A stretch of DNA of 22,978 bases from an uncultured Muribaculaceae bacterium (GTDB lineage: Bacteria > Bacteroidota > Bacteroidia > Bacteroidales > Muribaculaceae). Shown piece after piece: positions 7,210 through 15,288 of the stretch. The notes under the pieces are model-generated. The model saw nothing but the letters and a program-made list of their open reading frames with translations, did not search any database and was not told the origin of the DNA. How positions within the stretch are numbered: position 1 is the first letter of the stretch; each line of letters opens with the position of its first letter. Made by a program: the position numbers and the translations under genes. The DNA is taken from NCBI GenBank assembly GCA_910579845.1, contig CAJTWL010000031.1:1-22978 (forward strand), in the 5' to 3' direction.

Positions 7210-8574
7210 TTATTCCCCTTTCAGTTCGTTGCGGAATAGATCATTAAACTCTTCAACATCTACTTCTTTTGCTTCAACTGTAACGTTGTCACGTATGCCG
7301 CTGTATAGTTTCATATCTGCTGTCTGGTTGTAAACCTGAGTACGGGCTTTCTCGTCTTTGAGAATGTCCTGTGCATATTTGTCAAGACTTTCAGCCGGAA
7401 CATTTGTCATTCCATACTGCGCGAACTGACTCTGAGCCATCATTCTTGCCGTATTAAGAAGATCTTCTTCTGTCACTTTTAAGTCAAGTTGTGATGCAAT
7501 AGCTTCTTTTTCAAGTTCCCATTCCAGTTCAGGAAGAAGACGTGTATATTCCTCATCGATATTCTCATTGTTGAGAGCCTCGTTCTGACTCTTTAAGAAA
7601 TCTTTAAGAATCTCATCCGGCAGAGTGAGTTTGCCGATAGCATCCTGTACCGCTTTCTTTGCATCTATGGTGAAACGGAAGTTGGAATCGTTCTTCAATC
7701 CCTCTGCTATCATTTCTTTCAATGCCGCTTTATACTCTTCTTCATTGTGAACTTTATCTTCACCGAAGATTCCATTGTAAAACTCCTGATTGTGTTCTGC
7801 CGGTTTGAGTACAATTATCTCCTTGATGTCGAAGTTGAAGTCTCCCTTATGGTTTTCCACATCATTTTTATCGATATTCAGCATAGAAGCCATTTCAGCG
7901 GCATTAGACTCACATGTGACAGCTGGATTGAACTTCACTATATCTCCAACATGCTTGCCCTCGAATAGTTTCTTTTGATCCTCATCCTTAAAGTATTGAG
8001 GCGCGACTATTCCATTCTCGACAACAATACCGTTCTCTTTGGGTTCACCGTTCTCATCAAGTTCTGTTATAACACCTTTTACAAGGGCTGTAGCGTCTAC
8101 TGTGTCTCCGGCTTCCTGTTTGCCAAAGCGACGTGTGAACTGCTCATCCTGGCGACCGATCATCTCTTCGCTTACCTTTATTGTATAATAAGGTATCTTG
8201 AGATCTTTGTTTACCTTTGTCTCAAATTCGGGAGCTATACCTACTTTGAATTTAAGAGTGAAATCAGCATCGTCAATCTTGAAATCATCATTCTGCTGTG
8301 GCACAGGATTGCCTAACACATGGAGATTATTCTCTTTGATGTAATCAAATACAGCATTACCTACTTCCTTATTAATAATGTCGTATTTTACAGCATTCCC
8401 ATATTTCTTCTGTATCAGACCGGCAGGAACTTTACCCGGACGGAAACCTGGTTCTGTATGATTCTTTGCAATATCCTTAAGCTGTTTCTTTACCTTGTCT
8501 GAGTAATCTTTCTCTTCAAGTGTGACAGTAATATCACCGTTCACATCATCGATTTTTTCGAATTTAATATTCAT
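7210..8574 (-). CDS. tig: Trigger factor, ribosome-bound chaperone / peptidyl-prolyl isomerase
   Basis: Trigger factor binds next to the ribosomal exit tunnel and shields nascent chains. The 454-residue protein begins with the ribosome-binding domain, including the signature GFRPGKVP at 43-50. A middle domain in the PPIase position (about 150-250) is diverged from the FKBP consensus; it carries negatively charged inserts and few recognisable active-site aromatics. A long helical C-terminal domain (about 270-440) follows. Length is slightly above the E. coli protein (432) and usual for this phylum. It heads the tig / clpP / clpX cluster, a common arrangement. A canonical promoter at 8625-8656 supports the chosen start. 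Confidence 0.95.
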   Translation of the reverse strand: MNIKFEKIDDVNGDITVTLEEKDYSDKVKKQLKDIAKNHTEPGFRPGKVPAGLIQKKYGNAVKYDIINKEVGNAVFDYIKENNLHVLGNPVPQQNDDFKIDDADFTLKFKVGIAPEFETKVNKDLKIPYYTIKVSEEMIGRQDEQFTRRFGKQEAGDTVDATALVKGVITELDENGEPKENGIVVENGIVAPQYFKDEDQKKLFEGKHVGDIVKFNPAVTCESNAAEMASMLNIDKNDVENHKGDFNFDIKEIIVLKPAEHNQEFYNGIFGEDKVHNEEEYKAALKEMIAEGLKNDSNFRFTIDAKKAVQDAIGKLTLPDEILKDFLKSQNEALNNENIDEEYTRLLPELEWELEKEAIASQLDLKVTEEDLLNTARMMAQSQFAQYGMTNVPAESLDKYAQDILKDEKARTQVYNQTADMKLYSGIRDNVTVEAKEVDVEEFNDLFRNELKGE

Positions 8575-8624
8575 TATTTTTATATTTTATTTTCTTTATT
8601 GTCCAATTTGGATTATTCGGTGTA

Positions 8625-8656
8625 CAAAGTTATAAAAATTACTTTTTTATTCCAAA
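8625..8656 (-). promoter_or_regulatory. Canonical Bacteroidota promoter for tig
   Basis: On the minus strand, TTTG (8653-8656) and TAACTTTG (8625-8632) are separated by 20 bp. This matches the Bacteroides-type TTTG / TAnnTTTG promoter exactly. It predicts a start near 8618-8622 and an A-rich leader of about 45 nt. Confidence 0.8.
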
Positions 8657-8729
8657 TAGCCCTTCAGTCTGCCCGTATTATTAGCAATATCTTGGTCATA
8701 TATGTTCCGTATGGTATGTGCTCTAAACG

Positions 8730-10034
8730 CTATTTGTAAAATTCAGTAAATACTTTTACTGTATCTTCGTGGTCGCTGACTCCGGCTGTTTCGCGCGCCG
8801 AATGCATGGCCCATATGGCATTCCCCATATCTACTCCGCTTAAATCAAGCTGAGAAGAGGATATATTTCCCAGTGTGGATCCTCCGGCAACGTCTGAATG
8901 GTTTACAAAATATTGGTATCTGACTCCTGCCTGTCGACATAATTCAGCAAAAACCGCTGCTCCCACGGAGTCTGTCATATATTTGCAATTGGCGTTTATT
9001 TTAATCACCGGTCCTCCACCTATTACCGGATGGTTTGTCGGATCATATTTCTCATTATAATTTGGATGCCATGCATGTGCGTCATCAGCAGATATCATGA
9101 ATGAATTGGCAACAGCTTTGTAGAATGTGTCTTTACCGTTCTCAGAATCCAATGATATCGCCAGCCTTTCTATTATGCTTTTTAGAATTGGAGATGCCGC
9201 TCCTTGCTTTGTTCCGGATCCGGTTTCCTCGTTGTCGAAAATGGCAAGAATATTGGTAGCTGCCGATTCTCCGTTATTACATAATAGTGCTTCAAGACCG
9301 GCGAACGCCATTGACAGATCATCAATTCTTGCAGATTGGAAATACTCTTTATTCATACCAACAAGACCGGATTTCTCATAAGGATACAGGCATAGTTCAT
9401 ATTCGAGAATATCTTCCGGTTTGATACCAAGATGATTGGCAACTATTGACTTGACAGCTCCACCCCGGTTTTTCATATCTGCTATCTCGTCTTTGGAGAA
9501 ATATCCCAATACCGGCTTCATATCTTTCTGTACCGACAGAGTATTCCCTTCATTGACACCTCTGTTGAAATGAATTGCAAGATGAGGTATTGTAGCTACA
9601 GGTCTCTTGATATCAACCAATACAGTTTTAGGATGTAGATAATCATCTCCCTTCAACATGATTCTGCCTGAAATAGACAATGGACGGTCAAACCAGGTAT
9701 AAAGTATACCTCCTCCGTATTTCTCTACGTTAAGACTGACAACCCCTCCGTCACCGTATATTTCTGCGTTAGGCTTTATTTTGAAACATGGACTGTCGGA
9801 ATGAGCGGATATTATTCGCATCCCATTTTCTGCAAAATCCCCCTTGCCTACTGAGATTGCAAATATGGCGGAATCATTCTTTTTTACATAATATTTGCCA
9901 CCCTTTACTATCTTCCATGAGTCTGTCATCTTCAGCTCATTATATCCTGCTTTATTCAGTTCTCGTTCTATGGCTGCGATCGCAAGGAAATTGCAAGTGC
10001 TTTCATCAAGCCAATTTAATAAATCTGTTATCAT
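8730..10034 (-). CDS. M18 family aminopeptidase
   Basis: A 434-residue dinuclear-zinc aminopeptidase of family M18 (aspartyl aminopeptidase / yeast aminopeptidase I group). These cytosolic enzymes remove N-terminal residues, often acidic ones, and form dodecamers. Metal and catalytic motifs occur in the family order: AHSD (H78), RIDD (D238), FDNEETGSGTKQGA with E269/E270, SADDAHAWHPN (D317/D318), GGPVIKIN, NHSDVAGGSTLG and the final MHSARE with H411. Length matches the family. It has no signal peptide. It sits alone between tig and the DUF5063 operon, all on the minus strand, with inverted-repeat element A immediately upstream. I see no good promoter consensus. Bacterial annotation often uses apeB for this family; substrate preference cannot be read here. 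Confidence 0.93.
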   Translation of the reverse strand: MITDLLNWLDESTCNFLAIAAIERELNKAGYNELKMTDSWKIVKGGKYYVKKNDSAIFAISVGKGDFAENGMRIISAHSDSPCFKIKPNAEIYGDGGVVSLNVEKYGGGILYTWFDRPLSISGRIMLKGDDYLHPKTVLVDIKRPVATIPHLAIHFNRGVNEGNTLSVQKDMKPVLGYFSKDEIADMKNRGGAVKSIVANHLGIKPEDILEYELCLYPYEKSGLVGMNKEYFQSARIDDLSMAFAGLEALLCNNGESAATNILAIFDNEETGSGTKQGAASPILKSIIERLAISLDSENGKDTFYKAVANSFMISADDAHAWHPNYNEKYDPTNHPVIGGGPVIKINANCKYMTDSVGAAVFAELCRQAGVRYQYFVNHSDVAGGSTLGNISSSQLDLSGVDMGNAIWAMHSARETAGVSDHEDTVKVFTEFYK

Positions 10035-10075
10035 ATTTTATAATGTAATTAGGTGGATTATAATATTCTCCTGTA

Positions 10076-10268
10076 GAAGTGATTTAAACTTTTTTCGAGG
10101 ATAAGGTTCATTAAGATTCTGAGCAGATTCCGGTTCTTGAAGAGGGAGCATAGCGGGCTATGCAACCGATGAAAGGGATGGAAGATGCCAGAATATTGAT
10201 GAAGATTGACCTCGAAGAATATATAAATTCACTTTCATTAAGTTTTCGCAAAAAGTTTAAATCACTTC
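10076..10268. repeat. Inverted-repeat element A: long imperfect palindrome with shared core
   Basis: This 193-bp intergenic element is bounded by a perfect 19-bp inverted repeat (10076-10094 and 10250-10268). Inside, paired blocks are TCGAGG/CCTCGA (10095-10100 with 10210-10215), TTCAT/ATGAA (10107-10111 with 10199-10203), ATTCTG/CAGAAT (10116-10121 with 10189-10194) and a central GCATAG-CGGG-CTATGC hairpin (10148-10163). Its 20-nt core at 10143-10162 is identical to that of element B at 19367-19386. It has no open reading frame of note. It begins 21 nt past the DUF5063 stop and ends 41 nt before the M18 gene. It could be a MITE-like repeat, a structured RNA or a terminator-like element. Confidence 0.8.
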
Positions 10269-10289
10269 ATAATTAATCTACACAGTTTC

Positions 10290-10814
10290 TTAATTTTCTT
10301 CAAATTTATATCTTAGTTGATTTAATGGACGCATTACATTGCATAATGTCTGTGACCAATATTCCTCAAAGCTATCCTTGCATTCTTTATATGATCCTTC
10401 GAGATTCTCTCCATTTGTCTCTTTTACAGATGATATGAAGTTATATAAAGGTTGAAATATATCTGCAAGAGATTCCGAGATATTTACAGCGATAGGAGTA
10501 TCACTATACTTCATATCTTCTTCGAATGTCTCCAGATATGTGTCATGATGCCCCAGAATTCTTGCTATCTTATTCCTCGTTGAATTATAATATTCCTCAT
10601 CAATATAGGATGACATGAACATATAATCTTCACTTGCTATGATGTCATCCGATGATATTGTGGCAAAGTCAAGATAAAGTCTTGGGAGAACATTGGTTAT
10701 GTTCTCTATGAACTCGGATTTTTCACATTCAAGACAATTCTCAATGTGATAGCAATAACTTGCCGCATCAGCAACAATTGCCATCAACTGTGTCTTTATT
10801 TCAGTTTCATTCAT
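10290..10814 (-). CDS. DUF5063 family protein
   Basis: A 174-residue, mostly helical, acidic, probably cytosolic protein matching the DUF5063 family found in Bacteroidota. The features are the N-terminal AIVADAASYCYHIENC segment, LPRLYLDFATI, and the C-terminal SFEEYWSQTLCNVMRPLNQLRY block that is typical of the family. No catalytic motif is apparent and the biochemical role is unknown. Its start codon overlaps the nadD stop by 4 nt, so it is translationally coupled to NAD synthesis and is the last gene of the yicC-gmk-nadD operon. Inference: it may act with one of those enzymes. Existence and family are well supported; function is not. Confidence 0.82.
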   Translation of the reverse strand: MNETEIKTQLMAIVADAASYCYHIENCLECEKSEFIENITNVLPRLYLDFATISSDDIIASEDYMFMSSYIDEEYYNSTRNKIARILGHHDTYLETFEEDMKYSDTPIAVNISESLADIFQPLYNFISSVKETNGENLEGSYKECKDSFEEYWSQTLCNVMRPLNQLRYKFEEN

Positions 10815-11383
10815 TTATAAAGTTTGTTCTTGTCAATATATTCTGAAACTTTTTCCGGAAGGAAAAAGTTGAGTCGTTTGTTATTTTTTATTGCTTCTCG
10901 TATAAATGTAGAAGATATCAGCATTTGGGGGGCGTTATCCAGAATGATTATATTGGGATTGTTGAATGGATCTTTGATAATATAACCCGGACGAGGATAA
11001 ACTATGATTTTATACTCTTCGATAATCTTTTTATAATCTCTCCATTTATCAAAAATAAGGAAATTGTCAGATCCTATTATAAGGTAGAAATCATGTTCCG
11101 GATAAGTTGCTTTAAGTTCCGAAAGAGTCCGATATGTAAAGGATGGTTCCGGAAGATTGAGTTCAAAATCCGAGGCCTTAATTCCCGGACATTGATCTGC
11201 AACTATACGCACCATATTAAACCGATCTTCATCTGAGGCATCTGTATTCCTCTTTAACGGATTTCTACGACTTGCCATTAGCCAGACTTCGTCTAGGTTT
11301 TCCCATTGAAGCACATAATTGGCGAGCATTGCATGCCCCATGTGAATAGGATCGAAACTTCCGCTGAAAACACCTATTTTCAT
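10811..11383 (-). CDS. nadD: Nicotinate-nucleotide adenylyltransferase NadD
   Basis: NadD transfers AMP from ATP to nicotinate mononucleotide, giving deamido-NAD in NAD synthesis. The 190-residue nucleotidyltransferase has the N-terminal GSFDPIHMGH motif with H14 and H17 (HxGH). It also has the MASRRNPLK substrate-binding loop (about 36-44), LIIGSDNFLIFDKW, and the C-terminal ISSTFIRE at 156-163. Length is normal for the family. It is third in an operon: 77 nt after gmk and overlapping the DUF5063 gene by 4 nt. I see no promoter consensus in the 77-nt gap. Confidence 0.96.
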   Translation of the reverse strand: MKIGVFSGSFDPIHMGHAMLANYVLQWENLDEVWLMASRRNPLKRNTDASDEDRFNMVRIVADQCPGIKASDFELNLPEPSFTYRTLSELKATYPEHDFYLIIGSDNFLIFDKWRDYKKIIEEYKIIVYPRPGYIIKDPFNNPNIIILDNAPQMLISSTFIREAIKNNKRLNFFLPEKVSEYIDKNKLYK

Positions 11384-11460
11384 TTAGTAGCAGTATTTTG
11401 CCTGTGAACTTCTTGAAGTATATACTCTAAAAATCTTTGATTAATAGGTTTATCTAAAGC

Positions 11461-12039
11461 TTAATTACACTCGATATAATTTTTGATGGCTTTTGTAACA
11501 GAATTTACAGCCTCATCCAGATTGTCGTTTACAATGATAATATCAAATTCCTGGGAAAACTGCATTTCGTATTCTGCTTTTGACAGTCGTTTGTTTATTG
11601 ATTCCTCAGTGTCGGTACTACGGTTTCTTAATCTTTTTTCCAGAGCCTCAATTGATGGAGGCATAATAAATATAGTCAAAGCGCTTTCTCCGAATTTTTG
11701 TTTAACGTTCAAAGCTCCCTTGACGTCAATGTCCATTATCAGATTCGAATATTCTGATTCTGTTATTCTTGTCACCTCGGATTTTAATGTTCCGTAGCAA
11801 GTCCCGGCATATACCTCCTCCCATTCGACGAATTCATCTTTGTCAACTTTTTCTTTGAATTCATCTTGTGTGAGAAAATAATACTCTTTGCCATTGTTTT
11901 CGTTGCCTCGAGGTTGTCGGGATGTCGCTGAAATGGAAAATCTCAGATTCAGAGATGGATTATCCATCAGCCGATTAATTATTGTAGATTTGCCAGAACC
12001 GGAGGGAGCGGATAGTACAATGATCTTGCCTTTTCTCAT
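11461..12039 (-). CDS. gmk: Guanylate kinase
   Basis: Guanylate kinase phosphorylates GMP to GDP with ATP, feeding GTP and dGTP pools. The 192-residue protein has the P-loop APSGSGKST at 11-19 and the GMP-binding segment SATSRQPRGNENNGKEYYFL (about 37-56). The EFVEWEEVYAGTCYGT block and the lid RLRNRSTDTEESINKRL follow. Length is typical. Its ATG overlaps the yicC stop by 4 nt (ATGA), consistent with translational coupling. The yicC-gmk pairing is widespread in bacteria. Confidence 0.97.
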   Translation of the reverse strand: MRKGKIIVLSAPSGSGKSTIINRLMDNPSLNLRFSISATSRQPRGNENNGKEYYFLTQDEFKEKVDKDEFVEWEEVYAGTCYGTLKSEVTRITESEYSNLIMDIDVKGALNVKQKFGESALTIFIMPPSIEALEKRLRNRSTDTEESINKRLSKAEYEMQFSQEFDIIIVNDNLDEAVNSVTKAIKNYIECN

Positions 12040-12923
12040 AAAACATTTAATATTTGTTCCTTGATCTGTTCCAGCTCATCCTTCATTTTAACCACTATTT
12101 TTTGCATGCCGGCATTGTTGGATTTTGATCCGAGTGTATTGATTTCTCTGCCAATCTCTTGGGCAATGAAACCGAGTTTTTTCCCTTGACCCTGTTCCGG
12201 AATATCTGCTTCATTACCTAATGTTTCAATGAAATAGTTAAGATGGGATCTAAGTCTTAATTTCTCTTCATTGACATCAAGTTTCTCAATATAAAATATC
12301 ATCTCCTGTTCAAGTCTTCCCTGTTCATATTCTATTGAGGTAAGTTTGGAAAGCTGTTCTTCAAGACGTTGTTGTATTTTGGGGATTCGTTCCTTTTCAA
12401 ACGGTTCTATATCATTAAGCAAAGAGTTGATGTTTTCAATTTTTAATTTAAAGAAGTCGTACAATTTCCCTCCTTCCTGTATGCGGAATTCCCGTAGATT
12501 CCGGTATGCTTCTTTTACACATTCTATTAGATTGGCATAATCATCTTCTCCTACTGTAACCGGTTCATTGTGTAAAGCTTCAGGCATACGCATCAGAATC
12601 GAGTACCAATCAGAAGGAGATTCGATATCCAGTGCTACAGCCATTTCTTCAAACTGTTTCTTGTAGTTTTTTAATAACGGAATGTTTATAGTTGCTGTTA
12701 TTTCGGATTCAGAATTCTCAACTGTAATTGTGAGATCAGTCTTTCCTCTCTCCATTACCTTGGCAAGATAATTGCGTATATCGATCTCTCGTTCACGAAA
12801 AATTGCCGGGATTCTGGCTGACAGGTCAAACTGCTTGCTATTGAGTGATTTTATTTCTACTGTGATTTTTCGTAAGGAGGAGGATGTTTGGCTTTTTCCA
12901 TAGCCGGTCATCGACTGAATCAT
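12036..12923 (-). CDS. yicC: YicC family endoribonuclease-type protein
   Basis: A 295-residue YicC/YloC-family protein; E. coli YicC has been described as an endoribonuclease acting in small-RNA turnover. The N-terminal domain begins MIQSMTGYGKS, the family hallmark, followed by VEIKSLNSKQFDL and RGKTDLTITVE. A coiled helical middle (about 150-220) leads to the C-terminal DUF1732 region RLRSHLNYFIETL...GKKLGFIAQEIGREINTLGSKSN. I chose the ATG at 12923 because homologues start MI(Q/R)SMT; an in-frame ATG at 12956 would add 11 residues with no family support. It is first in the operon with gmk, nadD and the DUF5063 gene, behind a canonical promoter. Confidence 0.93.
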   Translation of the reverse strand: MIQSMTGYGKSQTSSSLRKITVEIKSLNSKQFDLSARIPAIFREREIDIRNYLAKVMERGKTDLTITVENSESEITATINIPLLKNYKKQFEEMAVALDIESPSDWYSILMRMPEALHNEPVTVGEDDYANLIECVKEAYRNLREFRIQEGGKLYDFFKLKIENINSLLNDIEPFEKERIPKIQQRLEEQLSKLTSIEYEQGRLEQEMIFYIEKLDVNEEKLRLRSHLNYFIETLGNEADIPEQGQGKKLGFIAQEIGREINTLGSKSNNAGMQKIVVKMKDELEQIKEQILNVL

Positions 12924-12987
12924 TGCTTGAATTACTTTTATAGTGTATTGTTTCAATTCAGACTTTTTTCAAGTCCGAGTATATATG

Positions 12988-13018
12988 CAAAAATACAAAA
13001 TTTTATATGATCCTCAAA
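12988..13018 (-). promoter_or_regulatory. Canonical Bacteroidota promoter for the yicC-gmk-nadD operon
   Basis: On the minus strand, TTTG (13015-13018) and TATTTTTG (12988-12995) are separated by 19 bp, an exact fit to TTTG / TAnnTTTG. Transcription should begin near 12980-12984, giving a leader of about 60 nt. The leader contains a hairpin (12959-12977) with a 7-bp stem, including one G-U pair, close to its 5' end. Confidence 0.8.
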
Positions 13019-13060
13019 TCTTTTGATGAATTTTGTGTTGTATCTACGTATTGTCTTGAC

Positions 13061-13082
13061 TTTACGGTATTTTTTACGGTAT
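13061..13082 (+). repeat. Direct repeat TTTACGGTAT x2 upstream of uvrB
   Basis: The 10-mer TTTACGGTAT occurs at 13061-13070 and 13073-13082, a spacing of 12 bp. It lies between the two divergent promoters, 39 bp before the uvrB -33 box. It might be a regulator half-site pair; the sequence shows only the repeat. Confidence 0.45.
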
Positions 13083-13120
13083 CTTTTCTGTTATATTTTA
13101 CATTATCATATATGAGGGAT

Positions 13121-13151
13121 TTTGAATTTAGACTCATATTTGTTATTTTTG
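13121..13151 (+). promoter_or_regulatory. Canonical promoter for uvrB, almost at the start codon
   Basis: TTTG (13121-13124) and TATTTTTG (13144-13151) are separated by 19 bp, an exact fit to the Bacteroidota consensus. The -7 box ends only 6 nt before the uvrB ATG at 13158, so the predicted transcript begins at or within a few bases of that ATG. Confidence 0.75.
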
Positions 13152-13157
13152 CTTGTT

Positions 13158-15284
13158 ATGGATTTTCAACTTACTTCACAATATAAACCTACGGGAGACC
13201 AACCTGAAGCCATTGCGGAATTAAGCAAAGGAGTTCTTGAAGGAATCCCGCAGCAGACTCTTATCGGTGTAACAGGTAGCGGAAAAACATTCACAATGGC
13301 TAATGTCATACAGCAGGTGAAACGCCCCACTTTGATCCTTTCGCACAATAAAACTCTTGCTGCTCAATTATATTCTGAATTTAAAAATTTCTTTCCTGAA
13401 AATTCGGTACAATATTTTGTAAGTTATTATGATTATTATCAGCCGGAAGCTTACATCCCATCTTCTGACAAATATATTGAGAAAGACTTGATGATCAATG
13501 ACCGGATAGAGAAACTGCGGCTATCTACTGTTGCGGCTCTCCTTTCCGGAAGAAGGGATGTGATAGTGGTTTCAAGTGTCAGTTGCATTTATGGTATGGG
13601 AAATCCGGAAGATTTCTCACAGACTGTAGTGAGGATATCCAAAGGTGATAAAATTTCGAGGAATGCATTTTTAAGAAAGCTGGTTGATTCTTTGTATTCC
13701 CGTACAGAACTTGAATTAAAAAGCGGTCAATTTAGAGTTAAAGGTGATACTGTGGATATCCTTCTTTCATTTGAGGATATACAATTGCGCGTTACTTTCT
13801 GGGGCGATGAAATAGAGTCGATCCAGACTATAGATCCGGAATCAGGTTCTGTTCTTACAGAACTTGAGGGATTCAATATATATCCGGCTAATATATTCGT
13901 ATCATCTAAGGAAAACACATTTAGAGCTATAGATCAGATATCCATTGATCTGGGCACTCAATGTGAATTCTTTCGAAAGGAGGGTAAGATTCTTGAAGCT
14001 GAGAGACTTAAAGAACGGGTAACTTATGATCTTGAAATGATTAAAGAGCTTGGTCATTGTAGTGGGATAGAGAACTATTCACGCTATTTCGATGGACGTG
14101 AACCGGGTATGCGTCCTTTCTGCCTTCTCGATTATTTCCCTAAAGATTATCTGACAATAATTGATGAAAGTCATGTGACGTTACCACAGATAAGGGGTAT
14201 GAATGGTGGTGATCTGTCAAGAAAAATGAATCTTGTCGAATATGGATTCAGATTACCGGCTGCTATTGACAATAGACCGTTAAAATTTGATGAGTTTTCT
14301 TCTCTTACAAATCAGGTCATATATGTAAGCGCGACTCCCGGAGATTATGAATTACAACAGACCGAAGGTATCTTTACAGAACAGGTTATTCGTCCTACAG
14401 GACTGCTTGATCCTGAGATTGAGATAAGACCTACTATGAATCAGATTGATGATCTTATGGAACAAATTCATGAGCGCATTGAAGCTGGAGAACGAACTCT
14501 TGTTACAACTCTTACCAAACGTATGGCTGAGGAGCTGAATGACCATCTCATAAAGTGGGGTGTAAGCAGTGCGTATATTCATAGTGATGTGGATACTCTT
14601 GAACGAATACGGATACTTGAGGATTTGAGACAAGGAGTGTATGATGTGTTGATTGGAGTCAATCTTCTGCGGGAGGGTCTTGATTTGCCACAGGTAAGTC
14701 TCGTTGCTATTCTTGATGCAGACAAGGAAGGATTTCTTCGCAATCACAGATCTTTGACACAGACCGCAGGTCGCGCCGCCCGTAATGTACACGGGAAGGT
14801 TATAATGTATGCTGATAAAGTTACAGACAGTATGCGGCGCACAATTGACGAGACAAACAGAAGACGTGAGAAACAAATAAAGTATAATGAAGATAACGGT
14901 ATTGTTCCTACTCAGATAATCAAGACATCCGGTAATGATCTTATCGAAATTTATGACAAGTCTTTGAATTCAGTAAATACTGATTCTTCTGCAAGTAAAC
15001 AGAAGAATGTATTAAGAAATACAAAATCAGGGAAGCCTGGTAAATCCGTACTTGCTGAACCTCGTCCATATATTGAAGAAGAATTCAAATCAAATATCGC
15101 AGCGGATCCGGTAATAAGTTATATGAATGCCGAAGAAATCGAGAAACAAATCGAGACCATCAGTTCCCGTATGGTTGCCGCCGCTAAACGGACAGACTTC
15201 ATAGAAGCCGCCCAACTACGTGATGAGATGCTTAAGATGAAAGAGCGTCTTGAGAAGGTCAGAGAAACGGTGCATAATATTTAG
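13158..15284 (+). CDS. uvrB: Excinuclease ABC subunit B (UvrB)
   Basis: UvrB is the damage-verifying helicase-like subunit of nucleotide excision repair; it is loaded by UvrA and recruits UvrC. The 708-residue protein has Walker A GVTGSGKT at 37-44, the DNA-probing beta-hairpin YYDYYQPEAYIP near 90-101, the helicase motif DESH at 336-339, SATPG, and motif VI QTAGRAARN. A C-terminal UVR domain (about 660-700) ends the protein. It is about 35 residues longer than E. coli UvrB, mainly through a polar linker before the UVR domain. I chose the ATG at 13158 (MDFQLTSQYKPTGDQP), a standard UvrB start; the in-frame TTG at 13122 lies inside the promoter. It is co-directional with ygiQ, 4 nt downstream. 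Confidence 0.96.
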   Translation: MDFQLTSQYKPTGDQPEAIAELSKGVLEGIPQQTLIGVTGSGKTFTMANVIQQVKRPTLILSHNKTLAAQLYSEFKNFFPENSVQYFVSYYDYYQPEAYIPSSDKYIEKDLMINDRIEKLRLSTVAALLSGRRDVIVVSSVSCIYGMGNPEDFSQTVVRISKGDKISRNAFLRKLVDSLYSRTELELKSGQFRVKGDTVDILLSFEDIQLRVTFWGDEIESIQTIDPESGSVLTELEGFNIYPANIFVSSKENTFRAIDQISIDLGTQCEFFRKEGKILEAERLKERVTYDLEMIKELGHCSGIENYSRYFDGREPGMRPFCLLDYFPKDYLTIIDESHVTLPQIRGMNGGDLSRKMNLVEYGFRLPAAIDNRPLKFDEFSSLTNQVIYVSATPGDYELQQTEGIFTEQVIRPTGLLDPEIEIRPTMNQIDDLMEQIHERIEAGERTLVTTLTKRMAEELNDHLIKWGVSSAYIHSDVDTLERIRILEDLRQGVYDVLIGVNLLREGLDLPQVSLVAILDADKEGFLRNHRSLTQTAGRAARNVHGKVIMYADKVTDSMRRTIDETNRRREKQIKYNEDNGIVPTQIIKTSGNDLIEIYDKSLNSVNTDSSASKQKNVLRNTKSGKPGKSVLAEPRPYIEEEFKSNIAADPVISYMNAEEIEKQIETISSRMVAAAKRTDFIEAAQLRDEMLKMKERLEKVRETVHNI

Positions 15285-15288
15285 GCTG

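Noticed and set aside
7975..8316. Plus-strand open frame inside tig
   Set aside because: Antisense to trigger factor; the hydrophobic translation is a by-product of the opposite strand's charged codons.
10076..10268. Insertion sequence or CRISPR-like array
   Set aside because: There is no transposase frame, no obvious target-site duplication and no regularly spaced direct repeats; the element is a single palindrome.
12924..12956. Upstream ATG extending YicC
   Set aside because: Family members begin MI(Q/R)SMT; the extension is unlike any YicC.
13122..13157. TTG start extending UvrB by 12 residues
   Set aside because: It overlaps the -33/-7 promoter, and UvrB proteins begin at MDFQLTS.
14352..14876. 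174-codon open frame on the minus strand inside uvrB
   Set aside because: It is antisense to well-conserved UvrB helicase motifs and resembles no protein family; a shadow frame.
15250..15288. Upstream ATG extending YgiQ into uvrB
   Set aside because: The 13 added residues come from uvrB coding sequence in another frame and show no family similarity.
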